A stretch of 48,335 nucleotides of DNA from Candidatus Rokuibacteriota bacterium (GCA_016188005.1 JACPIQ010000136.1:1-48335); one strand, 5' to 3'. Positions 24,759 to 32,759 are shown, counted from the first letter of the stretch. Program-made: numbers and translations. Notes: a model not told the origin generated them from the sequence alone.

Positions 24759-25388
24759 CTAGAGTCCCCGGAAGAGCCCCATCACCTTGCCAAGGATCCG
24801 GAAGTCCTTCCGCCCGGGCTCGACGACGAGGGGCTGCATGGTCGGATGCTCGGCCTTGAGCACGATCGCCCGGCCGTCGCGGCTGAAGCGCTTGACCGTC
24901 GCCTCGTTGTCGAGGAGCGCGGCCACGATGTCGCCCGGCTGGGCCGTCTCCTGCCGCCGCACCAGGACCATGTCGCCATCCATGATGTGGGCGTCGATCA
25001 TGCTGTCGCCGCGCACCCGGAGCGCGAAGAGATCCTCGCCCTTGCCCTGCAGCCACTCGGCGGCCACCGGAATCCGCTCCTCCACCTCCTGCTCCGCATG
25101 ACGGGGCACGCCGGCGGCGATGCGCCCCATGACAGGGATCTCGCGGACCGCGCCCGTGCGGGCCGGCGGGCGGTCGGTGAGCACGAGGGTCCGCGACACC
25201 CGCCGATCGGAGATCCGGCGCTGCAGCATGCCCTTGCGCTCGAGCGCCCGCAGGTGGTCGAAGGCCGCGCGCGCCGTGAAGCCGAAATGCTCCCCGATCT
25301 CCCGCACCGTCGGAGGGGCGCCGTGGCGCTCCGTGAACATCCGGATGAACCCCAGCACCTCTCGCTGCCGGGCCGTCATCTCTCTCAT
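24759..25388 (-). CDS. lexA: LexA repressor
   Basis: A 209-residue SOS repressor. The N-terminal winged helix (TARQREVLGFIRMF, TVREIGEHFGF) binds DNA. The self-cleavage site is A92-G93 in RIAAGVP, with catalytic S129 (RGDSM) and K166 (EATVKRF). All residues needed for RecA*-stimulated autocleavage are present. The ATG at 25388 has AGGAG about 5 nt upstream. Its promoter contains a palindrome overlapping the -35 box, consistent with autorepression. tatA lies upstream on the same strand but lexA has its own promoter. Confidence 0.95.
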   Translation of the reverse strand: MREMTARQREVLGFIRMFTERHGAPPTVREIGEHFGFTARAAFDHLRALERKGMLQRRISDRRVSRTLVLTDRPPARTGAVREIPVMGRIAAGVPRHAEQEVEERIPVAAEWLQGKGEDLFALRVRGDSMIDAHIMDGDMVLVRRQETAQPGDIVAALLDNEATVKRFSRDGRAIVLKAEHPTMQPLVVEPGRKDFRILGKVMGLFRGL

Positions 25389-25414
25389 GCGCTCCTGTCC
25401 CCCCGTCCCCTGGA

Positions 25415-25453
25415 ATGCTATGGCTCAACAGGATAATAGTCAACACCCGTTGA
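25415..25453 (-). promoter_or_regulatory. lexA promoter with probable LexA operator
   Basis: On the minus strand, TTGACT (complement of 25438-25443), a 17-nt spacer and TAGCAT (complement of 25415-25420). The palindrome TCAAC-N4-GTTGA (25440-25453) covers the -35 box. A further GTTGAG half-site occurs inside the spacer region (complement CTCAAC at 25424-25429). This arrangement suggests a lexA operator of TCAACN4GTTGA type. Confidence 0.65.
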
Positions 25454-25472
25454 GTTTCAAAAGCAAAAAAAA

Positions 25473-25955
25473 TCACGCCGCTTCCCAGGGGTCGCAGACG
25501 GGGCAGACGAGGAACCCGGCTTCCTTGGCATCGGCGACGCGCTTGAAGTACAGCCGCTCGGGCTCTGACAGCTGCCTGGCCCAGCCGCAGTCGCGGGCGT
25601 GGAAGAGCTTCCCGCCGCGCTGCGCCAGAAAGGGCTCGCCGGCCGCTGCCTCCGCCCCCGTCGGCGGCGGCACGTCGGAGGCCGACAGCGCATCAGGGGC
25701 GTCGGCCGTGGCCGGGGTGGTGGCCGCTGGCACCGGCTCCGCCGGAGCGGGCTCGGGGAAGGGGCCCGGCACGGGGTCGGGGGCATTGATCTCGAGGTTG
25801 GTCTCAATGGTGGAGCGGAACTCATCGCTGGCGCGCCTGAATTCCCGCATGGCTCGGCCCAGCGACCGGCCCAGCTGGGGCAGGTTCCTGGGCCCGAAAA
25901 CCAGCAGGGCGAGAACAAAGACGACGACGAGCTCCTGGAGGCCGATGTCGAACAT
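25473..25955 (-). CDS. tatA: TatA/TatB-type translocase protein with C-terminal zinc-ribbon-like domain
   Basis: A 160-residue protein. The first about 50 residues are TatA/B-like: [20 protein letters not shown], the [20 protein letters not shown] hinge and amphipathic helix. A Pro/Ala-rich linker follows (about 58-110). The last 45 residues form a small domain with [32 protein letters not shown], which has the H/C-x3-C…C-x2-C layout of Ada-type metal-binding modules often found attached to unrelated proteins. Such a tail is not usual on TatA/B. No tatC is nearby. Whether it works as TatA or TatB cannot be decided. Confidence 0.82.
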   Translation of the reverse strand: MFDIGLQELVVVFVLALLVFGPRNLPQLGRSLGRAMREFRRASDEFRSTIETNLEINAPDPVPGPFPEPAPAEPVPAATTPATADAPDALSASDVPPPTGAEAAAGEPFLAQRGGKLFHARDCGWARQLSEPERLYFKRVADAKEAGFLVCPVCDPWEAA

Positions 25956-26120
25956 GGAGGCGCCTGCTCAGCGTTGGATGATACCACCGGCGCCCCGACC
26001 TTGGGGGCAGCTTGACGCCGATGAGCCGTCCCTGATAGCGTGCCCGCGTGGCGACGGTCAATCGCTCGCGGCCCCTGCTGCCGGCCTAGAGCGGCCGGCG
26101 TGGCCCGGGAAGGGAGAGCC

Positions 26121-26303
26121 ATGCACGTCGAGGTGGAGCTGACCGAGGAGGAGACCGGGTTCTTCCGCGCCACTGCGGTGGCCTATCCGGCGGTGAGCGT
26201 GACGGGGCGCACCGAGAAGGAGGCGCTCGGCCTCCTCATGGAGGCCATGGAAAAGCACATGCGGGCGGAGGCGCGCAGGGGCGAGGAACACCGCCGTGCC
26301 TGA
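26121..26303 (+). CDS. Small HicB-like protein
   Basis: 60 residues: MHVEVELTEEETGFFRATAV, then PAVSVTGRTEKEAL and a C-terminal helix. The pattern (short strands, E-E-x-G-x-F-x-A, then a G-x-T-x-x-E-A-L helix) resembles the partial RNase H fold of HicB antitoxins. The C-terminal DNA-binding part and a HicA partner are absent, so this may not be a toxin-antitoxin member. GGGAGAG lies just upstream of the ATG. It overlaps the CoA-transferase start by 8 nt. Confidence 0.6.
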   Translation: MHVEVELTEEETGFFRATAVAYPAVSVTGRTEKEALGLLMEAMEKHMRAEARRGEEHRRA

Positions 26304-27495
26304 GCCGCAGGGCGGGCACGCGCTCGCCGAGCTCCGTGTCGTCGACTGCTCGCGGCTCATCGCTGGCGGCGTGCTGGCCACGGTGCTGGCCGATCTCGGC
26401 GCCGACGTGGTGAAGGTGGAGAACCCGCGCGGCGGCGATCCCCTCAGGACGTGGTCCCGATCGATGGGCGAGCTGTGGTGGAAGGTGTACGGCCGTGGCA
26501 AGCGCTCCATTACCCTCAACCTGACGCACCCCGAAGGGCAGGCGCTCCTCCGCCGCCTCGTCAGCGGGGCCGATGTGCTGATCGAGAACTACGTCCCGGG
26601 GACGTTCGAGAAATGGGGGCTCGGCTGGGAGGCGCTGTCGCGGGAAAACCCCGGGCTCGTCATGGTCCGCGTCTCCGGCTGGGGGCAGGACGGGCCGTAC
26701 CGCGACCGCCCCGGCTTCGGGACCATGGTCGAGGCCATGTCGGGCTTTGCCGCGACGACCGGGCCGCCCGAGTCCCCCACCCTGCCCTCCTTCCCCATGG
26801 CCGACATGGTCGCCGCCCTGGCCGGCGCCACGGCGGTACTGGCGGCGCTGCGCCACCGGGACCGTGTCTCGGGCCGCGGGCAGATGATCGACGTGCCGCT
26901 GTACGAGCCTCTGCTCTCCATCCTGGGACCCAACGCCGCGGAGTACCGAAGGCACGGCCTCGTGCGCGGGCGGATCGGCAACCGCTCGCACAACGCGAGT
27001 CCGCGCGGCACCTACCGGACGCGGGACGGCAAGTGGGTAGCGCTGTCGGCCTCGACCCCGGCCTCGGCGGAGGCGCTGTTCAAGGCGCTCGGGATCGGCC
27101 ACCTCCTCGCCGACCCACGCTTCGCCACCAACGACGCGCGCGTCGCCAACGGTGAGGCCGTGGACGGCGCGCTGGGCACGGCCATCGGCGCCCGCACGCG
27201 GGAGGAGATCATGGGGCTCTTCGAGACGGTGGGGCTCACCGCCTCGCCCGTCTACGACATCTCCGAGATCCTCGAGGACCCGCACTTCAAGGCGCGCGGC
27301 ACCTTCGTGGAGCTACCCGACCCGGACGGCGGCACCGTGACCATGAGCACGCCCACTCCTCGGCTGTCCGAGACGCCGGGGGCAATCCGCTGGGCCGGCG
27401 CCGCGCTGGGGGCGCACAATCGCGAGGTCTACGCGGGCGAGCTCGGGCTGTCGGACGCCGAGATGGAGCGACTGCGTCAGGCCGGCGTCATCTGA
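26296..27495 (+). CDS. CaiB/BaiF family III CoA-transferase
   Basis: A 399-residue class III CoA-transferase that moves CoA between carboxylic acids. Recognisable blocks are LRVVDCSRLIAGGVLATVLA, DLGADVVKVENPRGGDPLR, LNLTHPEGQALLRRLV, ADVLIENYVPGTFEKWGLG, SGWGQDGPY, catalytic Asp in PMADMVAALAG, and DVPLYEPLLSI. The length is standard. GTG start within the end of the HicB-like gene. It begins a plus-strand set with an LLM oxidoreductase and a crotonyl-CoA carboxylase homologue, so it may activate an acid for that set. Confidence 0.93.
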   Translation: MPEPQGGHALAELRVVDCSRLIAGGVLATVLADLGADVVKVENPRGGDPLRTWSRSMGELWWKVYGRGKRSITLNLTHPEGQALLRRLVSGADVLIENYVPGTFEKWGLGWEALSRENPGLVMVRVSGWGQDGPYRDRPGFGTMVEAMSGFAATTGPPESPTLPSFPMADMVAALAGATAVLAALRHRDRVSGRGQMIDVPLYEPLLSILGPNAAEYRRHGLVRGRIGNRSHNASPRGTYRTRDGKWVALSASTPASAEALFKALGIGHLLADPRFATNDARVANGEAVDGALGTAIGARTREEIMGLFETVGLTASPVYDISEILEDPHFKARGTFVELPDPDGGTVTMSTPTPRLSETPGAIRWAGAALGAHNREVYAGELGLSDAEMERLRQAGVI

Positions 27496-27525
27496 GCGGC
27501 CAAATGACCTAGCCGCGCGCCCACG

Positions 27526-27555
27526 TTGAACGAGCCCCCGGGCGTCGCGTATGCT
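27526..27555 (+). promoter_or_regulatory. Sigma70-like promoter before the LLM oxidoreductase gene
   Basis: TTGAAC (27526-27531), an 18-nt spacer and TATGCT (27550-27555). A leader of about 40 nt with AAGGAGAC precedes the GTG start, in contrast with the leaderless genes of the window. Confidence 0.55.
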
Positions 27556-27602
27556 CAGGGGGCGCATCCGGTTCCCTCATCCCCTGGACAAGGAGACCCA
27601 CC

Positions 27603-28619
27603 GTGAAGCTCGACGTCGGCATGCTCGTCCACGACCTGAAGACGATCTCGGACTACGCGCGCAAGGTTGAGGCCATGGGCTACGACTGCCTCTGGTGCGC
27701 GGAGACCCAGCACGACCCCTACCTGCCGCTGGCCGTGGCCGCCACGTCCACCTCGCGGGTCAAGCTCGGCACCAACATCGCGACCGTGTTCTCGCGGAGC
27801 CCCATGATCACGGCCCACATCGCCTGGGATCTCCAGAAGGCCTCGGGGGGGCGCTTCATGCTGGGCCTCGGCACCCAGGTCAAGGGGCACAACGAGCGCC
27901 GGTTCTCGGTGAAGTGGGAGTCGCCGGGCCCCAAGATGGCCGAGGCCGTGCGGGCGCTGCGCACCATCTGGAACTGCTGGCAGACGGGCGCGGCCCTCAA
28001 CTTCAAGGGGGAGTTCTATACCTTCGACGTGATGACACCCTTCTTCAACCCGGGCCCCATCGAACACCCGAAGATCCCGATCTACATCGCCGCGGTGAAC
28101 CCGTACATGGCCGGCATCGCGGGGGAGTTCTGCGACGGCATGCACGTGCACCCGTTCAACAGCCCCACGTACCTGCGGGAGGTCGTCCATCCCGCCGCGG
28201 AGCAGGGCCTGCGCCGCGCGGGACGGACGCGGCAGGAGTTCACCTTCGTGACCAGCACGTTCGTCATCGTGGGGGACACGGAGCAGGAGCGCAGCGAGCA
28301 GGCGCAGATGATCCGGCAGCAGATTGCCTTCTACGCCTCCACGCGCACCTACCGGCCCGTGCTGGCCATCCACGGCTGGGAGGACGTGGCCACGAAGCTC
28401 CACCGCAAGTCCGTGGAACAGGACTGGGCGGGCATGGCGAGTCTCATCACCGACGAGATGCTCGACACCTACGCCCTGACGGCCACCTACGACAAGCTCG
28501 CGGCGAAGCTCAAGGAGCGCTACGCGGGGCTGCTGGACCGGGTTTCTCTCTATCAACCCTATCTGCCGAACCAGAACGATCCGCGCCTGCCCGCGCTGGT
28601 CAAAGCCTTCAACGGCTGA
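27603..28619 (+). CDS. LLM-class F420-dependent oxidoreductase (luciferase-like)
   Basis: A 338-residue TIM-barrel flavin/F420 oxidoreductase. It shows KLDVGMLVHDLKTISDYARK, GYDCLWCAETQHDPYLPLA, VKLGTNIATVFSRSPM, GGRFMLGLGTQVKGHNERRF, KIPIYIAAVNPYMAGIAGEF and the C-terminal VSLYQPYLP. The sequence fits the F420-dependent subgroup rather than FMN luciferases, though cofactor choice is inferred. GTG start with AAGGAGA upstream. Downstream, 32 nt away, is the crotonyl-CoA carboxylase homologue. Confidence 0.88.
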   Translation: MKLDVGMLVHDLKTISDYARKVEAMGYDCLWCAETQHDPYLPLAVAATSTSRVKLGTNIATVFSRSPMITAHIAWDLQKASGGRFMLGLGTQVKGHNERRFSVKWESPGPKMAEAVRALRTIWNCWQTGAALNFKGEFYTFDVMTPFFNPGPIEHPKIPIYIAAVNPYMAGIAGEFCDGMHVHPFNSPTYLREVVHPAAEQGLRRAGRTRQEFTFVTSTFVIVGDTEQERSEQAQMIRQQIAFYASTRTYRPVLAIHGWEDVATKLHRKSVEQDWAGMASLITDEMLDTYALTATYDKLAAKLKERYAGLLDRVSLYQPYLPNQNDPRLPALVKAFNG

Positions 28620-28651
28620 TGACGGGACGGTCGTCCCCACCGGAGACAGCC

Positions 28652-29890
28652 ATGCCAGACCTCTACGACCTCGGAGCCCGACCCCCGCTGGGCGAAGTCC
28701 CGGCGCGCATGCACGCCTATGTCGTCAGGCAAAGCCGCTTTGGCCAGCCGAGGGAGGCCTGGCAGCGCGAGGTCATCCCGACGCCCGCCATCGGCCCGGA
28801 CGAGGTGCTCATCTACGTGATGGCTTCGGGGATCAACTACAACAACGTGTGGGCGGCCCTGGGCACGCCGGTGGACGTGATCGCGGAGCGGCAGAAGCTG
28901 GGCGAGCCCGAGGATTTCCACGCCGGCGGCAGCGACTGCTCCGGCATCGTCTGGGCCACGGGCAAGGACGTGAAGACCGTCAAGGTCGGCGACGAGGTCG
29001 TCGTCCACAGCGGCTGGTGGCGGCCGGACGACCCGTGGGTGCTCTCGGGCCGCGACCCCATGCTCGCCGAGAGCACGCGCATCTGGGGGTACCAGACGAA
29101 CTACGGCAGCTACTGCCAGTTCGCCAGGGCCCAGGCGCATCAGTGCCAGCCCAAGCCCCGGCGGCTCACCTGGGAGGCGGCGGGCTGCTTCCTCCTCTGC
29201 GCCTCGACGGCCTACCGGATGCTCATGGGCTGGGCGCCCAACGTCATCGAGCCGGGCGACGTCGTCCTCGTCTGGGGTGCGGCCGGCGGGCTCGGCAGCA
29301 TGGCGCTGGAGATCACGCGGGCCCTCGGCGGACGCGCCGTGGCCGTGGTCTCGGACGAGGCCAAGCGGAAGTTCTGTCTGGAGCACGGGGCCGTCGGCGT
29401 CATCGACCGCAGCAACTTCAAGCACTGGGGGCGGATGCCGGACACCAACGACGCCCGGGCCTACGGCGAATGGGTCAAAGGCGCGCGGGCCTTTGGCAAG
29501 GCGATCTGGGACGCCGTGGGCGAGAGGGTGAGCCCGCGCATCGTCTTCGAGCATCCCGGCGAGGCGACCCTGCCGACCTCGGGCTTCGTCTGCGCCACGG
29601 GCGGCCTGATCGTCATCTGCGCCGGCACCACCGGCTTCAACGTCACCATGGACCTCCGGTACCACTGGATGCGCCAGAAGCGCTTCCAGGGCAGCCACCT
29701 CTCCAACGACGCGCAGGCCGCCGCTGTCACGCGCCTCGTCGCGGACGGCGAGATGGACCCGTGTCTGTCGCACACCTACGGGTTCGATGACATCCCCGGC
29801 TGCCACCAGCTCATGCTGGAGAACAGGCACCCCTACGGCAACATGGCGGTGCTCGTGAACGCGCCCGCGCCCGGACTCGGCGCCGCGTGA
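28652..29890 (+). CDS. Crotonyl-CoA carboxylase/reductase homologue
   Basis: A 412-residue medium-chain dehydrogenase/reductase of the enoyl-thioester reductase group with close resemblance to Ccr: GINYNNVWAALG (61-72), GGSDCSGIVW, RIWGYQTNYGSYCQF, CASTAYRMLMGW, VWGAAGGLGSMALEI (NADPH site), WGRMPDTND, FGKAIWDAVG, FEHPGEATLPTSG, ICAGTTGFNVTMDLRYHWMR, QGSHLSND. True Ccr reduces and carboxylates crotonyl-CoA to ethylmalonyl-CoA. At the position of the CO2-pocket Glu (Tyr/Phe-Glu before Thr) this protein has Gln (Y147-Q148), while the Asn pair and the QGSH histidine are kept. It may therefore be a reductase with weak or altered carboxylation. Confidence 0.88.
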   Translation: MPDLYDLGARPPLGEVPARMHAYVVRQSRFGQPREAWQREVIPTPAIGPDEVLIYVMASGINYNNVWAALGTPVDVIAERQKLGEPEDFHAGGSDCSGIVWATGKDVKTVKVGDEVVVHSGWWRPDDPWVLSGRDPMLAESTRIWGYQTNYGSYCQFARAQAHQCQPKPRRLTWEAAGCFLLCASTAYRMLMGWAPNVIEPGDVVLVWGAAGGLGSMALEITRALGGRAVAVVSDEAKRKFCLEHGAVGVIDRSNFKHWGRMPDTNDARAYGEWVKGARAFGKAIWDAVGERVSPRIVFEHPGEATLPTSGFVCATGGLIVICAGTTGFNVTMDLRYHWMRQKRFQGSHLSNDAQAAAVTRLVADGEMDPCLSHTYGFDDIPGCHQLMLENRHPYGNMAVLVNAPAPGLGAA

Positions 29891-29912
29891 GAGCGCGTCG
29901 CCGCCCAGGCTG

Positions 29913-30710
29913 CTAGTACCAGCGGGGGTCGCCGGGCAGGACGGGGACGGGCCTGCCGTCCACCATGAAGAGGCGGGGGCGGATCGGCGTGACCTCGCGC
30001 CTGCCGAGGGCCGAGAGCAGCGCCGTCGCCGAGGTGGCCGCCCGGAGCAGTTCCAGGTTCTTGATCGTCGGCAGCCGGAGCGAGATCTCCTGGCGCTTCA
30101 TGGCCGCGAACGCTTCCTCGGCCGTCAGCCACTTGACGTCCGTGATCTCCCGGCCGTCGGCCTCGGCGTCCTGTCCGGGCGGCATCGCGGCGGCGAAGAA
30201 GCGCGTGTCGAAGCGGATCGGGCTCTCCTCGGGTGTGATCCAGTGGGCGAAGTACGTGAGCCGGTCGGTGGCCAGCGCGAGCCGCTCGCTCCGGAGCATG
30301 TCGAAGAAGGCCGGGTTGGAGGCGTGGCAGGCCGCGCGATGGGCGGCGTAGCGCGGCCGATCCTCGGGCCCCCAGCGAGCGAGGTCGCCGGAGGCCGTGT
30401 AGGCCAGGAGCGCTCCGACCTCCTCGAAGGCCTCGCGGATGGCGCCGACCCAGAAGCCGAGCGCCTCCCGCGGACCGGTGTCGGCCCCCAGTCGCGCGGC
30501 GGCCTCCGCGGCCGTCAGCGCCGTGCAGAACCCCTCCACGTCGTCCGGTACGTCGTCCGTCTCGACCTTGCCCCCCGCGAAGACGTAGTCGCCTCCGGCG
30601 AACTTGCTCTTCGCATGCCGCTGGATGAGCAGCGTCTCGACCCCGCCGGCGGGTCGATCGCGCAAGAGGACGAGCGTGGCGGCCGGCGACGGAGTGACCG
30701 GACCTGTCAT
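29913..30710 (-). CDS. NUDIX hydrolase (NUDT19-like, interrupted Nudix box)
   Basis: A 265-residue NUDIX-fold hydrolase that would cleave a nucleoside-diphosphate-linked substrate, possibly CoA derivatives as in NUDT19-type enzymes. The Nudix box is split: FAGGKVETDD comes first, then about 40 extra residues, then REAFEEVGALL. This insertion is typical of the NUDT19 group. The C-terminal half has FAHWITPEESPIRFDTRFF and DVKWLTAEEAF. The ATG at 30710 was chosen because strand 1 (PAATLVLLRD) follows directly. It is convergent with the CCR homologue; a CoA link is plausible from context. Confidence 0.85.
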   Translation of the reverse strand: MTGPVTPSPAATLVLLRDRPAGGVETLLIQRHAKSKFAGGDYVFAGGKVETDDVPDDVEGFCTALTAAEAAARLGADTGPREALGFWVGAIREAFEEVGALLAYTASGDLARWGPEDRPRYAAHRAACHASNPAFFDMLRSERLALATDRLTYFAHWITPEESPIRFDTRFFAAAMPPGQDAEADGREITDVKWLTAEEAFAAMKRQEISLRLPTIKNLELLRAATSATALLSALGRREVTPIRPRLFMVDGRPVPVLPGDPRWY

Positions 30711-30843
30711 GGCCCTGGCTGAGACCTCATGACCGCATCTTGTCACAGGAGACGTGCTGCTGTCCAAGCCGACGCGTCGGGCCGCACGCGCGAAACGGGC
30801 CGCCGGGAACTTGCGTGACGAGAGCCCGGGGGTGCCGGGAGCC

Positions 30844-30869
30844 TTGACAAGGGGTGGGAACACTTGACA
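30844..30869 (+). promoter_or_regulatory. Tandem TTGACA motifs upstream of the PilZ gene
   Basis: Two TTGACA hexamers (30844-30849 and 30864-30869), 20 nt apart, lie 54-79 nt before the PilZ start. Either could be a -35 box, but no good -10 box is found at the right distance, so the promoter call is weak. The remainder of 30711-30922 shows no gene. Confidence 0.3.
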
Positions 30870-30922
30870 ACATACCCGGCATCCGTTCTCCCTATGCACC
30901 CGCCAAAGGGCAGTGGAGCCTC

Positions 30923-31216
30923 ATGAGCGACGCGACGGCCGACCTGCGGAGGCACCCACGGTCGAGGGTCTCCTGGCCTGTCACCGTGGAGACCGGCGGC
31001 CAGTCCTTCGAGCGGCACACGGTCAACCTGAGCCCCATCGGCGCCAAGGTGCAGCTCGAGGCGCGGCTGCCGGTCGGGACGCCGGCGACGCTCCGCTTCC
31101 GCCCCCCTCACGGCCGGCCGCTGGAGGTGGAGGCCATCGTCTGGCGCTCGGACTCCGATGGGCCGGCGTTCTTCTTCGTGGGCGTCGGCGGCGAGGCCGT
31201 GGCTCTCCCGAGGTAG
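30923..31216 (+). CDS. PilZ-domain protein
   Basis: A 97-residue single-domain PilZ protein: RRHPRSRVSWPV gives the R-x3-R motif, and NLSPIGAKV the [D/N]-x-S-x2-G motif used to bind c-di-GMP. It ends with a beta strand VWRSDSDGPAFFFVGV. The ATG at 30923 with GTGGAGCC upstream was preferred to an earlier GTG because the domain begins right after it. It could be an effector for the nucleotide controlled by the HD-GYP protein at 22567, although the two are not adjacent. Confidence 0.85.
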   Translation: MSDATADLRRHPRSRVSWPVTVETGGQSFERHTVNLSPIGAKVQLEARLPVGTPATLRFRPPHGRPLEVEAIVWRSDSDGPAFFFVGVGGEAVALPR

Positions 31217-31271
31217 CGGCGGCGTCACGGGCCCCACGCCCGACGGGCTCGTCAATCCCAAGGAGACCCCC

Positions 31272-31733
31272 ATGGGTGCGGAAGCGCGAATCAAGGAGCT
31301 CGGCATCACGCTGCCCCAGCCGGCCAAGCCGGTGGGCAACTACATCCCGGGAGTACGCGTGGGCAACCTCCTCTTCCTGTCCGGGCATGGGCCCGTGCGG
31401 GTGGACGGTCAGCCGACCGCGCGCGGCAAGGTCGGGCGTGACCTCTCCATCGAGGAGGCCTACAAGGTCGCCCGGGAGGTGGGCATCAACCTGCTCGGCT
31501 CGGCGCGCGCCGTGCTCGGCAGCCTGGACAGGGTGAAGCGCATCGTGAAGGTCCTGGGCATGGTGAACTCCGCCGACGGCTTCGGGGAGCAACCGAAGGT
31601 CATCAACGGCTTCTCCGACCTGATGGTGGAGATCTTCGGGGAGAGCGGACGTCACGCGCGCTCGGCGGTGGGGATGGCCGAGCTGCCCATGGGGATCCCC
31701 GTCGAGATCGAGATGATCCTGGAGGTCGAGTAA
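31272..31733 (+). CDS. RidA/YjgF-family protein
   Basis: A 153-residue RidA-family protein (GNYIPGVRVGNLLFLSGHGP, NLLGSARAVLGSLDRVKRIV, KVINGFSDLMVEIFGESGRH, RSAVGMAELPMGIPVEIEM). Archetypal RidA deaminates reactive enamine/imine intermediates from PLP enzymes; the Arg in the HARSAVG segment matches the conserved substrate-binding Arg. AAGGAGACCCCC precedes the ATG. It lies 55 nt after pilZ on the same strand. Confidence 0.9.
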   Translation: MGAEARIKELGITLPQPAKPVGNYIPGVRVGNLLFLSGHGPVRVDGQPTARGKVGRDLSIEEAYKVAREVGINLLGSARAVLGSLDRVKRIVKVLGMVNSADGFGEQPKVINGFSDLMVEIFGESGRHARSAVGMAELPMGIPVEIEMILEVE

Positions 31734-31758
31734 GCCCGCCTCCCTGGCCGGGGGTGGG

Positions 31759-32577
31759 CTATCGCTGGAGCAGGGCGGGCAGGGTCGTGAAGGCCTCGGC
31801 CATGCGCGGGCCGAACCACGACGCGAGCCGCCCGTCCACCAGGCGGACACGCCCGTTCCGAACGGCGGGCATGTCCCGGTAGGGCGTGAAGTCCGCCGCG
31901 TGCGCCTCCCGGAAGCGATACGGCTCGTCCGGCAGCAGGATGACCTCGGGCCCCGCCGTGGCCACCGCGTCCAGCGTCACCTCCGGGTACCGCAGCTCGC
32001 AATCCGCGAAGACGTTCTCCCCGCCGCAGGCCGCCAGGACATCGTGGACATAAGTGTCCCGGTTGATCGTCATGTACGGGTGGCGCCAGATCGGATAGAA
32101 CACGCGCGTGGGGCGCCCTCGGCCCCGCGCGCGCGCCGTCACTTCCGCCAGGCGCCGCGCGAGGTCGTCGGCCAGCGCGGCACCTCGCTCGGCCGCACCC
32201 GTCACCTCCCCCAGCTCCCGCACGAGCTGGATGCCGCCGGCCACGGTCCGCGGGTAGCTGACGTGGACGGCCATCCCCCAGCCGCGGAGCGTCTCGACGT
32301 GCTCGCGGTGGTTCTCCTCGATGTTGGCCAGGATGAGATCGGGGCGGAGCGCGCGGACCAGCTCCAGCCGGGGAGTCTTGGTGCCGCCGACGCGCACCGT
32401 GTTCAGCACCCCCGCGGGGGGCTCCGTGCAGAAGGTGGTGCAGCCGACCACCGCGGGGCCGACGCCCAGGCTGAAGAGAAGCTCGGTGACGCTCGGGACC
32501 AGGGAGACGATCCGCCGCGGCGGCCCGGGGAGGGCCAGGGCGACGCCCGAGGCGTCGACGAAGGGGCCCCGCCTCAC
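31759..32577 (-). CDS. BtuF-like cobalamin/iron-siderophore binding protein without signal peptide
   Basis: A 272-residue helical-backbone metal-receptor protein: RIVSLVPSVTELLFSLG, VVGCTTFCTEPPAG, LRPDLILANIEENHREH, a long backbone helix near GIQLVRELGEV, YPIWRHPYMTINRDTYVHDV, and PEVILLPDEPYRFREAHA. These resemble BtuF-type cobalamin-binding proteins. The GTG start overlaps the upstream stop as GTGA and no secretion signal is present. Either the protein acts in the cytoplasm or it is exported by another route. No permease or ATPase genes adjoin it. Confidence 0.85.
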   Translation of the reverse strand: MRRGPFVDASGVALALPGPPRRIVSLVPSVTELLFSLGVGPAVVGCTTFCTEPPAGVLNTVRVGGTKTPRLELVRALRPDLILANIEENHREHVETLRGWGMAVHVSYPRTVAGGIQLVRELGEVTGAAERGAALADDLARRLAEVTARARGRGRPTRVFYPIWRHPYMTINRDTYVHDVLAACGGENVFADCELRYPEVTLDAVATAGPEVILLPDEPYRFREAHAADFTPYRDMPAVRNGRVRLVDGRLASWFGPRMAEAFTTLPALLQR

Positions 32578-32759
32578 GACAGCTTCGCGGCGCGCTCCGA
32601 GAGGCGTTCCACCAGCGCGATGATGTCCCGCATGCGGGCGCGCAGCTCGAACTCCGCCTTCTTCGCCCCGTCGGCGCCGCCGGCCGCCACCGCGTCCTCC
32701 AGGTTGGTCACGGCGACTCCGAATGCCTTGAGCAGGTGGCGCGTGCTCTCCTCGCCCAT
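32574..32759 (-). CDS. Small helical hypothetical protein
   Basis: 61 residues (starts MGEESTRHLLKAFGVAVTNL), almost wholly helical and charged, with a heptad-like C-terminal half. Not recognised. A Shine-Dalgarno GGGAG lies 6 nt before the ATG, and the stop overlaps the start of the BtuF-like gene (GTGA), so the two are translationally coupled. It may be a partner of that protein. Confidence 0.65.
   Translation of the reverse strand: MGEESTRHLLKAFGVAVTNLEDAVAAGGADGAKKAEFELRARMRDIIALVERLSERAAKLS

Noticed and set aside
30844-30898. Complete promoter from the TTGACA pair before pilZ
   Set aside because: No -10-like hexamer occurs 16-18 nt after either TTGACA, so only the motifs are recorded.
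31733-31760. Bidirectional terminator between ridA and the BtuF-like gene
   Set aside because: A short AGCCC/GGGCT inverted repeat is present but lacks T-tracts on both sides and overlaps the stop codon; evidence is too weak.
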